Assembly (NCBI RefSeq): GCF_018613715.1
Contig: NZ_JAGGPT010000002.1
Span: forward strand, 124,001-188,000
Source of the DNA: Chryseobacterium sp. ISL-6
GTDB lineage: Bacteria; Bacteroidota; Bacteroidia; Flavobacteriales; Weeksellaceae
Length of the DNA stretch: 64,000 nucleotides
Reading direction: 5' to 3'
Shown: piece after piece, positions 52,854 to 61,616 of the stretch
Position numbering within the stretch: the first letter of the stretch is position 1
Layout: every line of letters starts with the position of its first letter
Made by a program: the position numbers and the translations under genes
The notes under the pieces: model-generated
What the model was told of the DNA's origin: nothing
Seen by the model: the letters and a program-made list of their open reading frames with translations, nothing else
The model's database searches: none

Positions 52854-54119
52854 TTATTGAATATCGACAACATACATCGTTCCTTTATCTACTTTTCCTG
52901 TTTTTGGTAGAATCTTAGCTTTTGGATTTCCGTTTCCATCATCGGTAACACCGAAATCATCATCATTGAAAACAGCAAGCTTGTTTCCTCCCAAATAAAC
53001 TATTCCCTCAAATTTATCATGTTCATAACCTATTTTTGTAACCAGGTCTACCGCCAGTGCTTTAGAAACAGGCTGCAATCCAGCAGATGCAATCTCAGCC
53101 CACGTTGACTGTTCTAGAGCTTTTCCATTAATTTTCAATCCATCAACAGCTGCAAGATCAGATCCATTAACATCTGATGCACCTGTCAGATTAATCTTGT
53201 ATACTTTTTTCAACCCGCCCTGTGATCCAAATTTTCCATCTCTTTCGATGACTAGAAACTCAGTATTGCTAATTGCTGTAATGTCGCATACAGAATCAGA
53301 AGCTCCGCCATCCTGTTTGTATAAGTATTGTTTTGTCTGTCCCGTTGCAAGATCAAACGTTACGATTCTCGTTAAAGTAGTATTGGTCGCTAAAACTTTT
53401 GTAGGAACATACATCGTTGACTGCATAGTGCCCACCAACATTTTTCCGTCTGGTGTCATACACATGCCTTCCATCCCTCTGTTGGGTCTTCTTTTTGCAA
53501 ATACGGCAGGCAGTTTTCTGTTTCCTGTATTCACTCCGATCGGGCTGATTCGCTCCATTTCAACACCATCTGCATTGTAATGCACAATGTGAGGACCATA
53601 TTCATCAGAAACCCAGAATGTACCATCAGGCGCAGCCACAATACTTTCACTGTCTAATCCATAATTATCCGTCCCTAAAACATTACCATTAACACCATAA
53701 GCAATTTCACCTGTACTTCCCATTCCCTGAGGATTTGGAAGCCCGGTGATAGGCTGCCCGGAAGGATTCTTAAGTTTGATGTATTTAATAACCTCAATAT
53801 TTCCTTCAGCATTGATCTTAAAATGCATTATTGTTGGTGTAAAGTTGGGAATCAAAAATTTTATCCCATCCAAATAGGCTGTATTGGGACCACGATCCGT
53901 AATCACATAAAATTCTCCTTTTCTGGTTGGGTGGGCTGTGGCACCAGAACCAAAACCGCCGTTAATAACCGCTACTCCATTTACCGTAGCTACTGTGGTA
54001 AAAGGAAATTCCTGAGGTAGTTTAGAATAATTGATATCCTGATTGCTTACAATATCGTCACTATCATTGCAAGACCATAAAACACCAAGGATAAGAGATG
54101 AAAGAAGAAGTTTTTTCAT
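52854..54119 (-). CDS. esterase-like phytase-family lipoprotein
   Basis: A 421-residue predicted lipoprotein (signal SSLILGVLWSCNDSDD). The mature protein is a beta-propeller of the esterase-like activity of phytase family: GGFGSGATAHPTRKGEFYVITDRGPN, IVAAPDGTFWVSDEYGPHIVHYN, RRPNRGMEGMCMTPDGKMLVGT and KFEGIVYLGGNKLAVFNDDDFG. Family members hydrolyse phosphate or other esters; the substrate is not shown here. The minus-strand gene has a weak -7-like TACATTCG in its upstream region. Confidence 0.85.
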   Translation of the reverse strand: MKKLLLSSLILGVLWSCNDSDDIVSNQDINYSKLPQEFPFTTVATVNGVAVINGGFGSGATAHPTRKGEFYVITDRGPNTAYLDGIKFLIPNFTPTIMHFKINAEGNIEVIKYIKLKNPSGQPITGLPNPQGMGSTGEIAYGVNGNVLGTDNYGLDSESIVAAPDGTFWVSDEYGPHIVHYNADGVEMERISPIGVNTGNRKLPAVFAKRRPNRGMEGMCMTPDGKMLVGTMQSTMYVPTKVLATNTTLTRIVTFDLATGQTKQYLYKQDGGASDSVCDITAISNTEFLVIERDGKFGSQGGLKKVYKINLTGASDVNGSDLAAVDGLKINGKALEQSTWAEIASAGLQPVSKALAVDLVTKIGYEHDKFEGIVYLGGNKLAVFNDDDFGVTDDGNGNPKAKILPKTGKVDKGTMYVVDIQ

Positions 54120-54238
54120 GTTTGCTTTTTATGGTTGCGAATGTAAACAGCAAGTGTGAACTTATCTTGAATTGAATGATAATTGTATTTTAAATATTGC
54201 TTAATTTCCTTTGTCTTGAAATCGGAGATTCGACGAAG

Positions 54239-54339
54239 AAATCAAAGATTTTTTAGAAACTTATGTATATACTTCTTATACAGTATTCTGCAGTGAAAAT
54301 AGAAGATTCTAAAAACTTTTGTGGCTTTGGTGGTTTGAG
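54239..54339. repeat. dispersed intergenic repeat, copy B
   Basis: Partner of 45965-46061: ATCAAAGATTTT, TATGTATATACTTCTTAT, ATTCTG and an end ACTTTTGTGG. It occupies part of a 389-base gene-free stretch (54120-54508). Confidence 0.55.
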
Positions 54340-54348
54340 TAGAATAAT

Positions 54349-54418
54349 GTTCTCGATATATTTTTCTCCTGAACTACGTTCGCAGGATTACATCCTGTAT
54401 TACGAAAAACACTCGAAC
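54349..54418. repeat. imperfect inverted repeat (GTTCTCGATA / CACTCGAAC)
   Basis: Ends GTTCTCGATATATTTTT (54349-54365) and AAAAACACTCGAAC (54405-54418) are imperfectly complementary, with a perfect small hairpin CAGGAT-tac-ATCCTG (54383-54397) inside. It looks like another dispersed non-coding element in the clpP downstream gap. Confidence 0.45.
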
Positions 54419-54458
54419 TGACGGTAAATCGAATATCTCTCAGTAAATTGAAACCCTA

Positions 54459-54489
54459 AAAAAGAAAAGCGCACCTATTGGCACGCTTT
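54459..54489 (-). terminator. intrinsic terminator after clpP
   Basis: Arms AAAGCGCACC (54466-54475) and GGCACGCTTT (54480-54489) pair with one small bulge; the minus side runs into CTTTTCTTTTTT. Confidence 0.75.
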
Positions 54490-54508
54490 CATTAGTATTT
54501 TAAGAAAA

Positions 54509-55195
54509 TTATTTCTTCTCTTTAGATCTTTGTAAAACCTCATCTACCATTCCGAAGTTTTTAGCTTCTTCAGAAGTCATCCAGTAATCTCTGTCAGAAG
54601 ATTTTTCAACCCACTCATACGTTTGTCCTGAATGTTCGGCAATGATGTCATAAAGCTCTTGCTTTAATTTCAACATTTCTCTTAAGTTGATCTCCATATC
54701 AGAAGCAACACCTTGTGCGCCACCTGAAGGCTGGTGGATCATTACTCTTGAGTGTTTAAGAGCAGAACGTTTTCCTTTTTCTCCTGCAACCAATAATACA
54801 GCTCCCATTGAAGCAGCAATACCCGTACAGATCGTTGCTACATCAGGTTTAATGATCTGCATGGTATCATAAATACCTAAACCGGCATATACACTACCAC
54901 CAGGAGAGTTGATGTAGATCTGAATGTCTTTTGAAGGATCAGCACTTTCTAAGAATAAAAGCTGTGCTGTTACGATGTTAGCCACCTGATCATCAATTCC
55001 AGTTCCCAGGAAAATAATTCTGTCCATCATCAAACGAGAGAAAACGTCCATTTGAGCAACGTTTAATCTTCTCTCTTCCATAATATAAGGTGTAAGATTT
55101 GTTGGACCATACATTCCCATATACTGATCGGTAACCAAACCGCTGTTTCCTAAATGCTTTACAGAGAAATCTCTGAATTCTTTTTTAATGTCCAT
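54509..55195 (-). CDS. clpP: ATP-dependent Clp protease proteolytic subunit
   Basis: A 228-residue serine protease subunit that forms the tetradecameric barrel with ClpX or ClpC. The triad is visible as S129 (GIAASMGAV), H154 (MIHQPSGG) and D203 (DRDYWM); INSPGGSVYAGLGIYD is the oxyanion region. The N-terminal 45 residues are slightly longer than in E. coli and include a processed-type leader. tig and clpX, common partners, are not adjacent. It has its own terminator. Confidence 0.96.
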   Translation of the reverse strand: MDIKKEFRDFSVKHLGNSGLVTDQYMGMYGPTNLTPYIMEERRLNVAQMDVFSRLMMDRIIFLGTGIDDQVANIVTAQLLFLESADPSKDIQIYINSPGGSVYAGLGIYDTMQIIKPDVATICTGIAASMGAVLLVAGEKGKRSALKHSRVMIHQPSGGAQGVASDMEINLREMLKLKQELYDIIAEHSGQTYEWVEKSSDRDYWMTSEEAKNFGMVDEVLQRSKEKK

Positions 55196-55314
55196 ATTTC
55201 TATTGGTATTATTTTAAATTTTTCTAAAGTTTAAATTACAACTTTTATTCCTAAAATTTTATAGGACTTTTTGTCAGGAATACCTCATCTATCCATCTAC
55301 AGTTTGTCTGAATA

Positions 55315-57297
55315 TTACTTCTTTCGGTCTCTATAAATACCTTTAATAGGTGAATATTCGATCATATCACTGAGTTTCATTGAAGCCTGTTTCAGTAAGG
55401 TGATCTTTTTAATCAACTCAAAATATTTCTCTTCATCAGTACCACTATGCTGATCAAGTTCCTTTGCTGTTTCTTTGATCAGATAATCGATATATCTGTA
55501 TTTATGTAATAATACGTCTCCTTTGATCTGCTCTGCCACTTTATCACCATAATTGGGTGGAAAAATATTTCTGGAGGCCCAATCTTCAAGCTCATCTAAA
55601 GGAATCAATGCATCTACAACCTTAGCCGTAATTTCTTCGTTCATAAAAGTTACAAAAAAGTTTCCACTTCTAAGCTCATCCTGCTGAATCCCCTCTCTTA
55701 CCTGATTAATGATGATTTCATTTCCCTTCACTAAAAACTCATATTGTTCTTCCTCAAAATGATGAAGAATCTCTTCAATCACTGTAATCTGGTACTCCTG
55801 ATCCTTGTCATCAGTTCGTTTTAAAACAATATCGCCAAACATCAGCATATGATCAACAAGTTTACTTTCCATAAACAGGACATCATATAAAAAGGGATCA
55901 CCTTTGTCTTCATCAAGAGGCACAAGATCCATCTTTATGGGAGTATGTTCCTTCTGTTGCTGAACGTGCTGGGTTTGATTCTGAGTGATCTGACGCTGAA
56001 CATCCAGCTCATTAAATAAACTCTGTTCAGAAAGTCCGAACTTATTGGAAACCTCTTTTAAATAAACTTCTCTTTTAAGAGCATTCTGAACAAATCCTAC
56101 TGATTTTACAATATTCCTGATTGCTTCAGCCTTTTTAATGGGATCATTTCCTGCTTCTTTTAAAAGTATTTCAGCTTTAAAATCAATAAAATCCATCGCT
56201 TCATTCTCGATGAACTTTTCCACATAATCCTGCGGATGCTTTCTGGCAAAAGAATCGGGGTCATCCCCTTCCGGGAATAACAATACACGAATATTCATTC
56301 CTTCCGTAAGCAACATATCGATGCTTCGGAAACTGGCTTTAATCCCTGCGTTATCTCCGTCGAAAAGGATGGTTACATTTTCTGTAAGCCTTTTGATGAG
56401 TTTGATCTGTTCCGTCGTCAAAGAAGTTCCTGAGCTCGCCACTACATTTTCAATCCCCGACATATGAAGTGAGATCACGTCCATATATCCTTCTACCAGA
56501 AGACAGATGTTTTTTCTGGAAATCGCCTGTTTACTTTGATTTAAACCATAAAGAACATTTGATTTGTGATAGATCTCGGTTTCCGGAGAGTTGAGGTACT
56601 TGGCTGTTTTAACATTATTCTTAAGAATTCTTGCTCCAAAACCCAGTACCCGGCCTGAAAAACTATGAATAGGAAAAATTACTCTTTCACGAAAGCGGTC
56701 AATACCATTCGGAGCATTTTCAGGGAAAATTGAAAGTCCTGATTTCTCTAAAATATCTTTAGCATATCCTTTTTCTAAAGCATACGCTGTAAAAGCATTT
56801 TTCTGTTCCGGAGAATATCCAAGCTGGAATTTCTTGATGATATCATCTTTAAGTTCACGCTCTTTAAAATAAGCAAAACCAATTGATTTACCTTCTTCAG
56901 CTTCCCAAAGAAAATTCTGAAAATAATCATTCGCAACTTCATGAATTTTATACAGCAGGTCTCTTTCAGACTGTGCATTTTTAGCTTCTTCAGAAAACTC
57001 CCGCTGATCTTCTTCAATTTCAATTCCATACTTCTTTGCTGCATGGCGAAGTGCTTCAGGATAGGTAAAGTTTTCGATTTCCATAAGGAAAGAAATCGCA
57101 GTTCCTCCTTTTCCGGTTGAGAAATCTTTCCAGATCTGCTTACTGGGAGAAACAACAAAACTGGGAGATTTTTCTTCATGAAAGGGACTGAGCCCCTTGT
57201 AATTCGACCCTGCCCTCTTCAACTGCACATATTCTCCTACAATCTCTTCTACCCTGATCGTGGAAAATATCTTATCTATGGTCTGTTTGGAAATCAT
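55315..57297 (-). CDS. dnaG: DNA primase lacking zinc-binding cysteines
   Basis: A 660-residue primase that makes RNA primers at the replication fork. N-terminal CHC2-like domain (1-100), RNA polymerase core with TOPRIM (LLVEGYMDVISLHMSG, then TILFDGDNAGIKAS), and a DnaB-binding helical C-terminus. In the CHC2 zinc ribbon the canonical ligands C, H, C, C read S37, H40, D58 and T61 (LSPFHEEKSPSF, then QIWKDFSTGKGG), so only His remains. The overall fold and surrounding residues are otherwise normal, so the gene is not a pseudogene. Confidence 0.95.
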   Translation of the reverse strand: MISKQTIDKIFSTIRVEEIVGEYVQLKRAGSNYKGLSPFHEEKSPSFVVSPSKQIWKDFSTGKGGTAISFLMEIENFTYPEALRHAAKKYGIEIEEDQREFSEEAKNAQSERDLLYKIHEVANDYFQNFLWEAEEGKSIGFAYFKERELKDDIIKKFQLGYSPEQKNAFTAYALEKGYAKDILEKSGLSIFPENAPNGIDRFRERVIFPIHSFSGRVLGFGARILKNNVKTAKYLNSPETEIYHKSNVLYGLNQSKQAISRKNICLLVEGYMDVISLHMSGIENVVASSGTSLTTEQIKLIKRLTENVTILFDGDNAGIKASFRSIDMLLTEGMNIRVLLFPEGDDPDSFARKHPQDYVEKFIENEAMDFIDFKAEILLKEAGNDPIKKAEAIRNIVKSVGFVQNALKREVYLKEVSNKFGLSEQSLFNELDVQRQITQNQTQHVQQQKEHTPIKMDLVPLDEDKGDPFLYDVLFMESKLVDHMLMFGDIVLKRTDDKDQEYQITVIEEILHHFEEEQYEFLVKGNEIIINQVREGIQQDELRSGNFFVTFMNEEITAKVVDALIPLDELEDWASRNIFPPNYGDKVAEQIKGDVLLHKYRYIDYLIKETAKELDQHSGTDEEKYFELIKKITLLKQASMKLSDMIEYSPIKGIYRDRKK

Positions 57298-57469
57298 GAT
57301 GTAAAAATAAGGAAATTTAAGTAGATGTTAGGTATCAGAAGTTAGATGTTAGACTTAGTTTAATCGAAATTCAATCTTTAAACCCTGTCATTAACTTTCC
57401 ATTATTATCTACTGCTTTCAAACCTTAAAACGCTGTCATTCTATCACATCTAAACAATCCAAAAATTCC

Positions 57470-57477
57470 TATTTTTG
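57470..57477 (+). promoter_or_regulatory. -7 box TATTTTTG of tsaE
   Basis: TATTTTTG matches TAnnTTTG and covers the in-frame TTG at 57475, ruling it out as a start. ATG 57493 follows 15 bases after the box. Confidence 0.55.
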
Positions 57478-57492
57478 CAACAAATTACTTTC

Positions 57493-57900
57493 ATGGAATT
57501 TCATATAAAAAGTCTCGAAGACTGGCAGGGCATTGTCGAGAAGATCGTCCCTCAGTTGCAGCATAACATCTTTCTTTTAAAAGGAAATCTGGGAGCCGGA
57601 AAAACAACGTTCACCCAGTTTTTGCTTAAAAACCTGGGAAGTAAGGATGAGGTTAACTCCCCTACTTACTCTATCGTCAATGAATACAATACACCGAAAG
57701 GTAAGGTATATCACTTCGATCTTTACCGGTTAAAAAATATTGAAGAGGTTTACGATATTGGTATTGAAGAATATCTTGACAATGCTTTTTTATGTATTAT
57801 AGAATGGCCTGAAGTGTATGAAGAAGAGCTGTATGGTTTAAAATATCATAGTATGAGCATTCTGAATACCGGAGAAAACAGAGAAATTACATTCGAGTAA
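57493..57900 (+). CDS. tsaE: tRNA threonylcarbamoyladenosine biosynthesis ATPase TsaE
   Basis: A 135-residue P-loop ATPase needed with TsaB and TsaD to make t6A37 in ANN-decoding tRNAs. Walker A GNLGAGKTTFTQFLL near residues 30-44, SPTYSIVNEY, YHFDLYRLKN with the Walker B-like Asp, and IIEWPE are the family hallmarks. Start ATG 57493 was chosen over TTG 57475 because the latter sits in the -7 box. Alanine dehydrogenase follows 70 bases later. Confidence 0.94.
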   Translation: MEFHIKSLEDWQGIVEKIVPQLQHNIFLLKGNLGAGKTTFTQFLLKNLGSKDEVNSPTYSIVNEYNTPKGKVYHFDLYRLKNIEEVYDIGIEEYLDNAFLCIIEWPEVYEEELYGLKYHSMSILNTGENREITFE

Positions 57901-57970
57901 ATATTATGTATCTTTGCTTACTAAATTTCATTGTAAAACAATTATCTGTAAGACATAATTAATGTAAAGA

Positions 57971-59164
57971 ATGAGTACTACAAATATTTTCACTCCTTTT
58001 ACTGAAGAAGAATTAATGCCGAAAGAGGAAAAATTGGAAGTTATAAAAAAGGGCAAACAATTTAGCATTGGTATTCCTAAAGAAACGTGTCTTCACGAAA
58101 GAAGAACCTGTATAACACCAGATGCAGTACAGGTATTGGTAGATCACGGTCATGAGATCATCATTGAGGCCGGAGCCGGAGAAGGTTCTTTTTTTACAGA
58201 TTTACAGTATTCTGAATCAGGGGCAAAGATCACTACGGATCCTAAAGAAGCTTTCGGACAGGATTTAATTTTAAAAATCAATCCACCTACAGAGGAGGAA
58301 ATTGATTTTATGAAGCCTAATACCTATCTGGTTTCTGCTCTTCAGATTAATTTAAGAGAAAAAGAATATTTCTTAAAACTGGCTGAGAAAAAAATCAATG
58401 CTATAGCTTTCGAGTTTATCATTGATGAATATAAACAGCTTGCTTTGGTACGATTGGTAGGTGAAATTGCCGGAACTGTTTCTATATTATATGCTTCAGA
58501 ATTACTAGCATTGTCCAATGGATTAATGTTAGGTGGAATTACTGGGGTGCGACCTTCAGAGGTTCTTATTCTCGGTGCAGGAATCGTAGGTGAATTTGCT
58601 ACAAAAGCTGCCATCGGACTTGGAGCAAGTGTAAGGGTTTTTGACAACTCACTTTCAAAATTACGAAGACTTCACACGATAGTTGACAGCAGAGTTCCGA
58701 CCTCTATTATCGATCCTAAAGAACTTGGTAAAGCATTAAGACGTGCCGATGTAGTGATCGGAGCGCTTCCAAGATTAAATATGCAGCCTATCGTTACCGA
58801 AGATATGGTGATGAAAATGAAAAAAGGGAGTGTGATCATTGATATTACGATTGATAATGGTAAAGTAATCGAGACATCAGAGCTTACTACTATGGAAGAG
58901 CCTTATATTATCAAACATGGTGTTATCCATTGCGGACTTCCTAACCTGACTTCAAAAATGCCCAGAACAACGACAAAGGCTATTTCTAATTTCTTCCTGT
59001 CTTATATTTTAAATTACGACGAAGAAGGTGGTTTCGAAAACATGCTGATCCGCAAAAATGAAATGAAGCAGAGTCTTTATATGTATAAAGGAAGACACAC
59101 CAAAAAAATTATCTGCGACCGTTTCGGACTTACTTATCATGATATCAATCTTTTAATTTTCTAA
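57971..59164 (+). CDS. ald: alanine dehydrogenase
   Basis: A 397-residue NAD-dependent enzyme of the AlaDH/PNT family, converting alanine to pyruvate and ammonia. N-terminal substrate domain IGIPKETCLHERRTCITPDAVQVLVDHGHEIIIEAG; the NAD-binding Rossmann fold has LILGAGIVGEFATKAAIGLGASVRVFD; GVIHCGLPNLTSKMPRTTT is close to the family end. It is a slightly longer, flavobacterial form with an extra N-terminal and C-terminal segment. The next gene starts at the last base of the stop. Confidence 0.9.
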   Translation: MSTTNIFTPFTEEELMPKEEKLEVIKKGKQFSIGIPKETCLHERRTCITPDAVQVLVDHGHEIIIEAGAGEGSFFTDLQYSESGAKITTDPKEAFGQDLILKINPPTEEEIDFMKPNTYLVSALQINLREKEYFLKLAEKKINAIAFEFIIDEYKQLALVRLVGEIAGTVSILYASELLALSNGLMLGGITGVRPSEVLILGAGIVGEFATKAAIGLGASVRVFDNSLSKLRRLHTIVDSRVPTSIIDPKELGKALRRADVVIGALPRLNMQPIVTEDMVMKMKKGSVIIDITIDNGKVIETSELTTMEEPYIIKHGVIHCGLPNLTSKMPRTTTKAISNFFLSYILNYDEEGGFENMLIRKNEMKQSLYMYKGRHTKKIICDRFGLTYHDINLLIF

Positions 59165-59535
59165 TGAAAAAACTGAAGTTCTATTTAGTAGGCCTTATTC
59201 CGGGGCTTATCATTGTATTTTTTATTTTAAACAAGAAAGGCGCAAGCTGTACAGGTTATCTACCCAACAGCCGTGTGATCGCTGAATCACTTTCAAAGGA
59301 TTTTAAGTATTCTGAAAGTTTCACCACTGAAATGAAAACCTATAAGATTGATGAAAAGTTTTTAAAAGACAGCATCATCACTAAAGGAAAGGTGGATTTT
59401 GATAGAAGCCACGCTCAGAAGAAACCTTGTCCGAGCTATATTTTGGTTTATCCTGAAACGAATCCTACCTACGAAATAGAGTACGAAAAATGTGAGGAAA
59501 CCCTTATGTTGAACAGCCTGAAAAAATTGAAATAA
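59164..59535 (+). CDS. small membrane-anchored hypothetical protein
   Basis: A 123-residue protein with an N-terminal hydrophobic helix (residues about 6-24) followed by a small domain with several Cys (GASCTGYLPNSR, KKPCPSYILVYP, EYEKCEETL). It may belong to the DUF4258-like proteins often found after ald in flavobacteria, but I cannot confirm this. Its ATG overlaps the ald stop by one base, so it is translated with ald. Confidence 0.7.
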   Translation: MKKLKFYLVGLIPGLIIVFFILNKKGASCTGYLPNSRVIAESLSKDFKYSESFTTEMKTYKIDEKFLKDSIITKGKVDFDRSHAQKKPCPSYILVYPETNPTYEIEYEKCEETLMLNSLKKLK

Positions 59536-59560
59536 ACATTTATATTCAAAGAAAACGGTA

Positions 59561-60331
59561 ATGGACGGCAACTACTATATGATTCATGATTATCTGATAT
59601 TCATTGGAGTTTTTGCCATTTTCTTTTTTCTTACGGTAAGCATTTATCTGTTTGGTCAGAATAAAAAATACAAACAGCGGAATACCAAACTTTCTGAAAC
59701 CAATAAATTAATCGAACAACGGTTGAATGAGGTCCAGCTGGAACATATCGGCACCAAGCTTAATCCGCACCTGTTTAAAAACATCCTTAATTCAGTTCAG
59801 TCACATGCCTATCAGACCTACATGTCTCTGGACAAGTTGGCGAACGTCCTGGATTATATTTTATATGAAAGCAACAACAAATTTGTAAGCCCGAAGGAAG
59901 AGCTCACTTTTGCATTGAGCCTTATTGAAATCAATAAGATCAAAATCAACCCTCTTTTTGACTTTAGGATTAAATCTAAAATCGATAAATCGGATCGTAT
60001 TTTTGAGGAGAAGGTTTTTGCCCCGCTCATTTCTGTTGATCTTATTGAAAACGCTTTTAAACACACCGATTTCTTAGCTCAGGATTCATTTATATCCATT
60101 CAGTTGGAGCTTCAAGATGGTATCTATACAATGAAGGTAAGCAATAAAGCTTCCCTGAAAACGGTTTTAGAAAAAGAAAAAAGCGGTTTTGGAAGTCAGT
60201 CTTTAGATCAGAGATTGAAAATGATTTACAATACCCACTATCAGCTTCATAAAAGTTCAAAAAACGGTATCTTCACCGCAGAATTACAAATCAATTTAGG
60301 AGAATTCTATGATAAAATGCGTTATTCTTGA
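59561..60331 (+). CDS. LytS/YehU-type sensor histidine kinase
   Basis: A 256-residue kinase with one N-terminal membrane helix (about residues 12-31), no large sensor domain, and a His_kinase region: phosphorylated His in GTKLNPHLFKNILNSVQSHAY, HATPase N-box DLIENAFKHTD, and G-box GFGSQSLDQRLKMIY. The His region is a variant of the usual NPHFLFNALN. It overlaps the LytTR response regulator gene by 23 bases and surely signals to it. The signal is unknown. Confidence 0.9.
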   Translation: MDGNYYMIHDYLIFIGVFAIFFFLTVSIYLFGQNKKYKQRNTKLSETNKLIEQRLNEVQLEHIGTKLNPHLFKNILNSVQSHAYQTYMSLDKLANVLDYILYESNNKFVSPKEELTFALSLIEINKIKINPLFDFRIKSKIDKSDRIFEEKVFAPLISVDLIENAFKHTDFLAQDSFISIQLELQDGIYTMKVSNKASLKTVLEKEKSGFGSQSLDQRLKMIYNTHYQLHKSSKNGIFTAELQINLGEFYDKMRYS

Positions 60332-61019
60332 TGATGAATTGCTGGCAATAAGTTATTTAAAACTTCTATGCGAACAGATCGATAATGTAGAGGTCGTAAA
60401 GGCGTTCAACGACCCTAAGATCTTTCTCAGTGAAATCAACTCCATCGATTGCAATGTTTGCATCTTAGATATTGAAATGCCTGGAATGACAGGTCTCCAG
60501 GTAGCGGAACTCATCTCTGATTCAAAAAAAATCATTTTTACCACTGCTTATAAGGAATATGCTGCTGAAGCCTTTGACCTTAATGTGGTGGACTATGTAC
60601 GGAAACCGATCAAAAAAGAAAGGCTGATACAGGCTTTTGAAAAAGCAAAAGAACTGGTTGCTGCTCCACAGAAAAAAGACTTTATCGAGTGGAATACCAA
60701 TATTGGGAAAACCATTATTTTCACGGAACAGATCGCTTATATCAAAACGTCCGAGATTGACAGCCGCGATAAGGATATTGTCCTCAATGACGGTACGAAT
60801 ATCGTTTTGAAAAACCTTAATTTCAAAAATCTCCTGGAAATGCTTCCCCCTAAAGGTTTTGCCCAGGTTAACAAAAAAGAGATCATTGCACTGTCTGCCA
60901 TAAAAGTATTTTCAACCAACGAAATTATTACAACGATGCAAACAGAAGACGATAATTTCCTTAAACTGCAAATTGGAGATACCTACAAAAATTCTTTAAT
61001 GGAAATGTTTGGAAAGTAG
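60309..61019 (+). CDS. LytTR response regulator
   Basis: A 236-residue regulator. The receiver domain (1-120) has acidic pocket DDE near residues 8-10, the phospho-acceptor Asp in CILDIEMPGMTG, the T in IIFTTAYKEYA and K in YVRKPIKKE. The LytTR DNA-binding domain is about 140-236 (FTEQIAYIKTSEIDSRDKDIVL, GFAQVNKKEIIALSAIKVF). It pairs with the overlapping LytS-type kinase. Confidence 0.93.
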   Translation: MIKCVILDDELLAISYLKLLCEQIDNVEVVKAFNDPKIFLSEINSIDCNVCILDIEMPGMTGLQVAELISDSKKIIFTTAYKEYAAEAFDLNVVDYVRKPIKKERLIQAFEKAKELVAAPQKKDFIEWNTNIGKTIIFTEQIAYIKTSEIDSRDKDIVLNDGTNIVLKNLNFKNLLEMLPPKGFAQVNKKEIIALSAIKVFSTNEIITTMQTEDDNFLKLQIGDTYKNSLMEMFGK

Positions 61020-61097
61020 ATCTTTCAAAGAATTTGGTTTTCACTGCAGAATTCAGCCGTTTCATTACAAGTCCCTATTTAAAACGTTTTGTCGATG

Positions 61098-61105
61098 TAT
61101 TTTTG
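61098..61105 (+). promoter_or_regulatory. -7 box TATTTTTG before small exported protein gene
   Basis: TATTTTTG matches TAnnTTTG and ends 23 bases before ATG 61128. No clear -33 element. Confidence 0.5.
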
Positions 61106-61127
61106 CATCTGATTAAATGATTTGATA

Positions 61128-61517
61128 ATGAAAAGACTTCTTTATGCATGTGGAATTCTCATATCCGGCTTTTGCTTTTCTCAGGAATCTGCTCCTAAAG
61201 TTAAAGCAGCATTTTTTGACGGAGTGGCAGTAGCAGGATATGTAGATCATGGGGCATTCATCAACTTTACAGGGCCTAATATCAATGTTACCTGGCGCAA
61301 CACAAAATTTATCCTGGGAATGCTTCCATCCCTGAGAATAAAAGAAGACAAGTCAGAAGGCACAAAAAACAATTTGATCACTCCCAATCTTGGAGCAGGT
61401 CTTACCTTTGTCTATAAAAAAATAGCCCTTCAGATTCCTGTGTATTATAACACCAAGACCTCCACACAAAATGGAAGCTGGAAAGTGGGTATTGGCTTAG
61501 GATATTCTTTAAAATAG
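61128..61517 (+). CDS. small outer-membrane beta-barrel-like exported protein
   Basis: A 129-residue protein with a signal peptide (RLLYACGILISGFCFSQ). The mature part has alternating strands (VAVAGYVDHGAFINFTGPNINVTW, FILGMLPSLRI, GAGLTFVYKKIALQIPVYY, KVGIGLGYSLK), consistent with a small beta-barrel, ending in a hydrophobic residue pattern. I know no firm family. ATG 61128 is preferred over the TTG at 61122. It lies downstream of the LytTR pair and may be one of its targets. Confidence 0.65.
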   Translation: MKRLLYACGILISGFCFSQESAPKVKAAFFDGVAVAGYVDHGAFINFTGPNINVTWRNTKFILGMLPSLRIKEDKSEGTKNNLITPNLGAGLTFVYKKIALQIPVYYNTKTSTQNGSWKVGIGLGYSLK

Positions 61518-61616
61518 ATTTTTCATTACATTATTTATGGCATTTATTACATTTTGCGAAAAAAAATATCTACTATCCATATATTCTTTAGAAATTTACA
61601 CTAAAATAACGGTACT

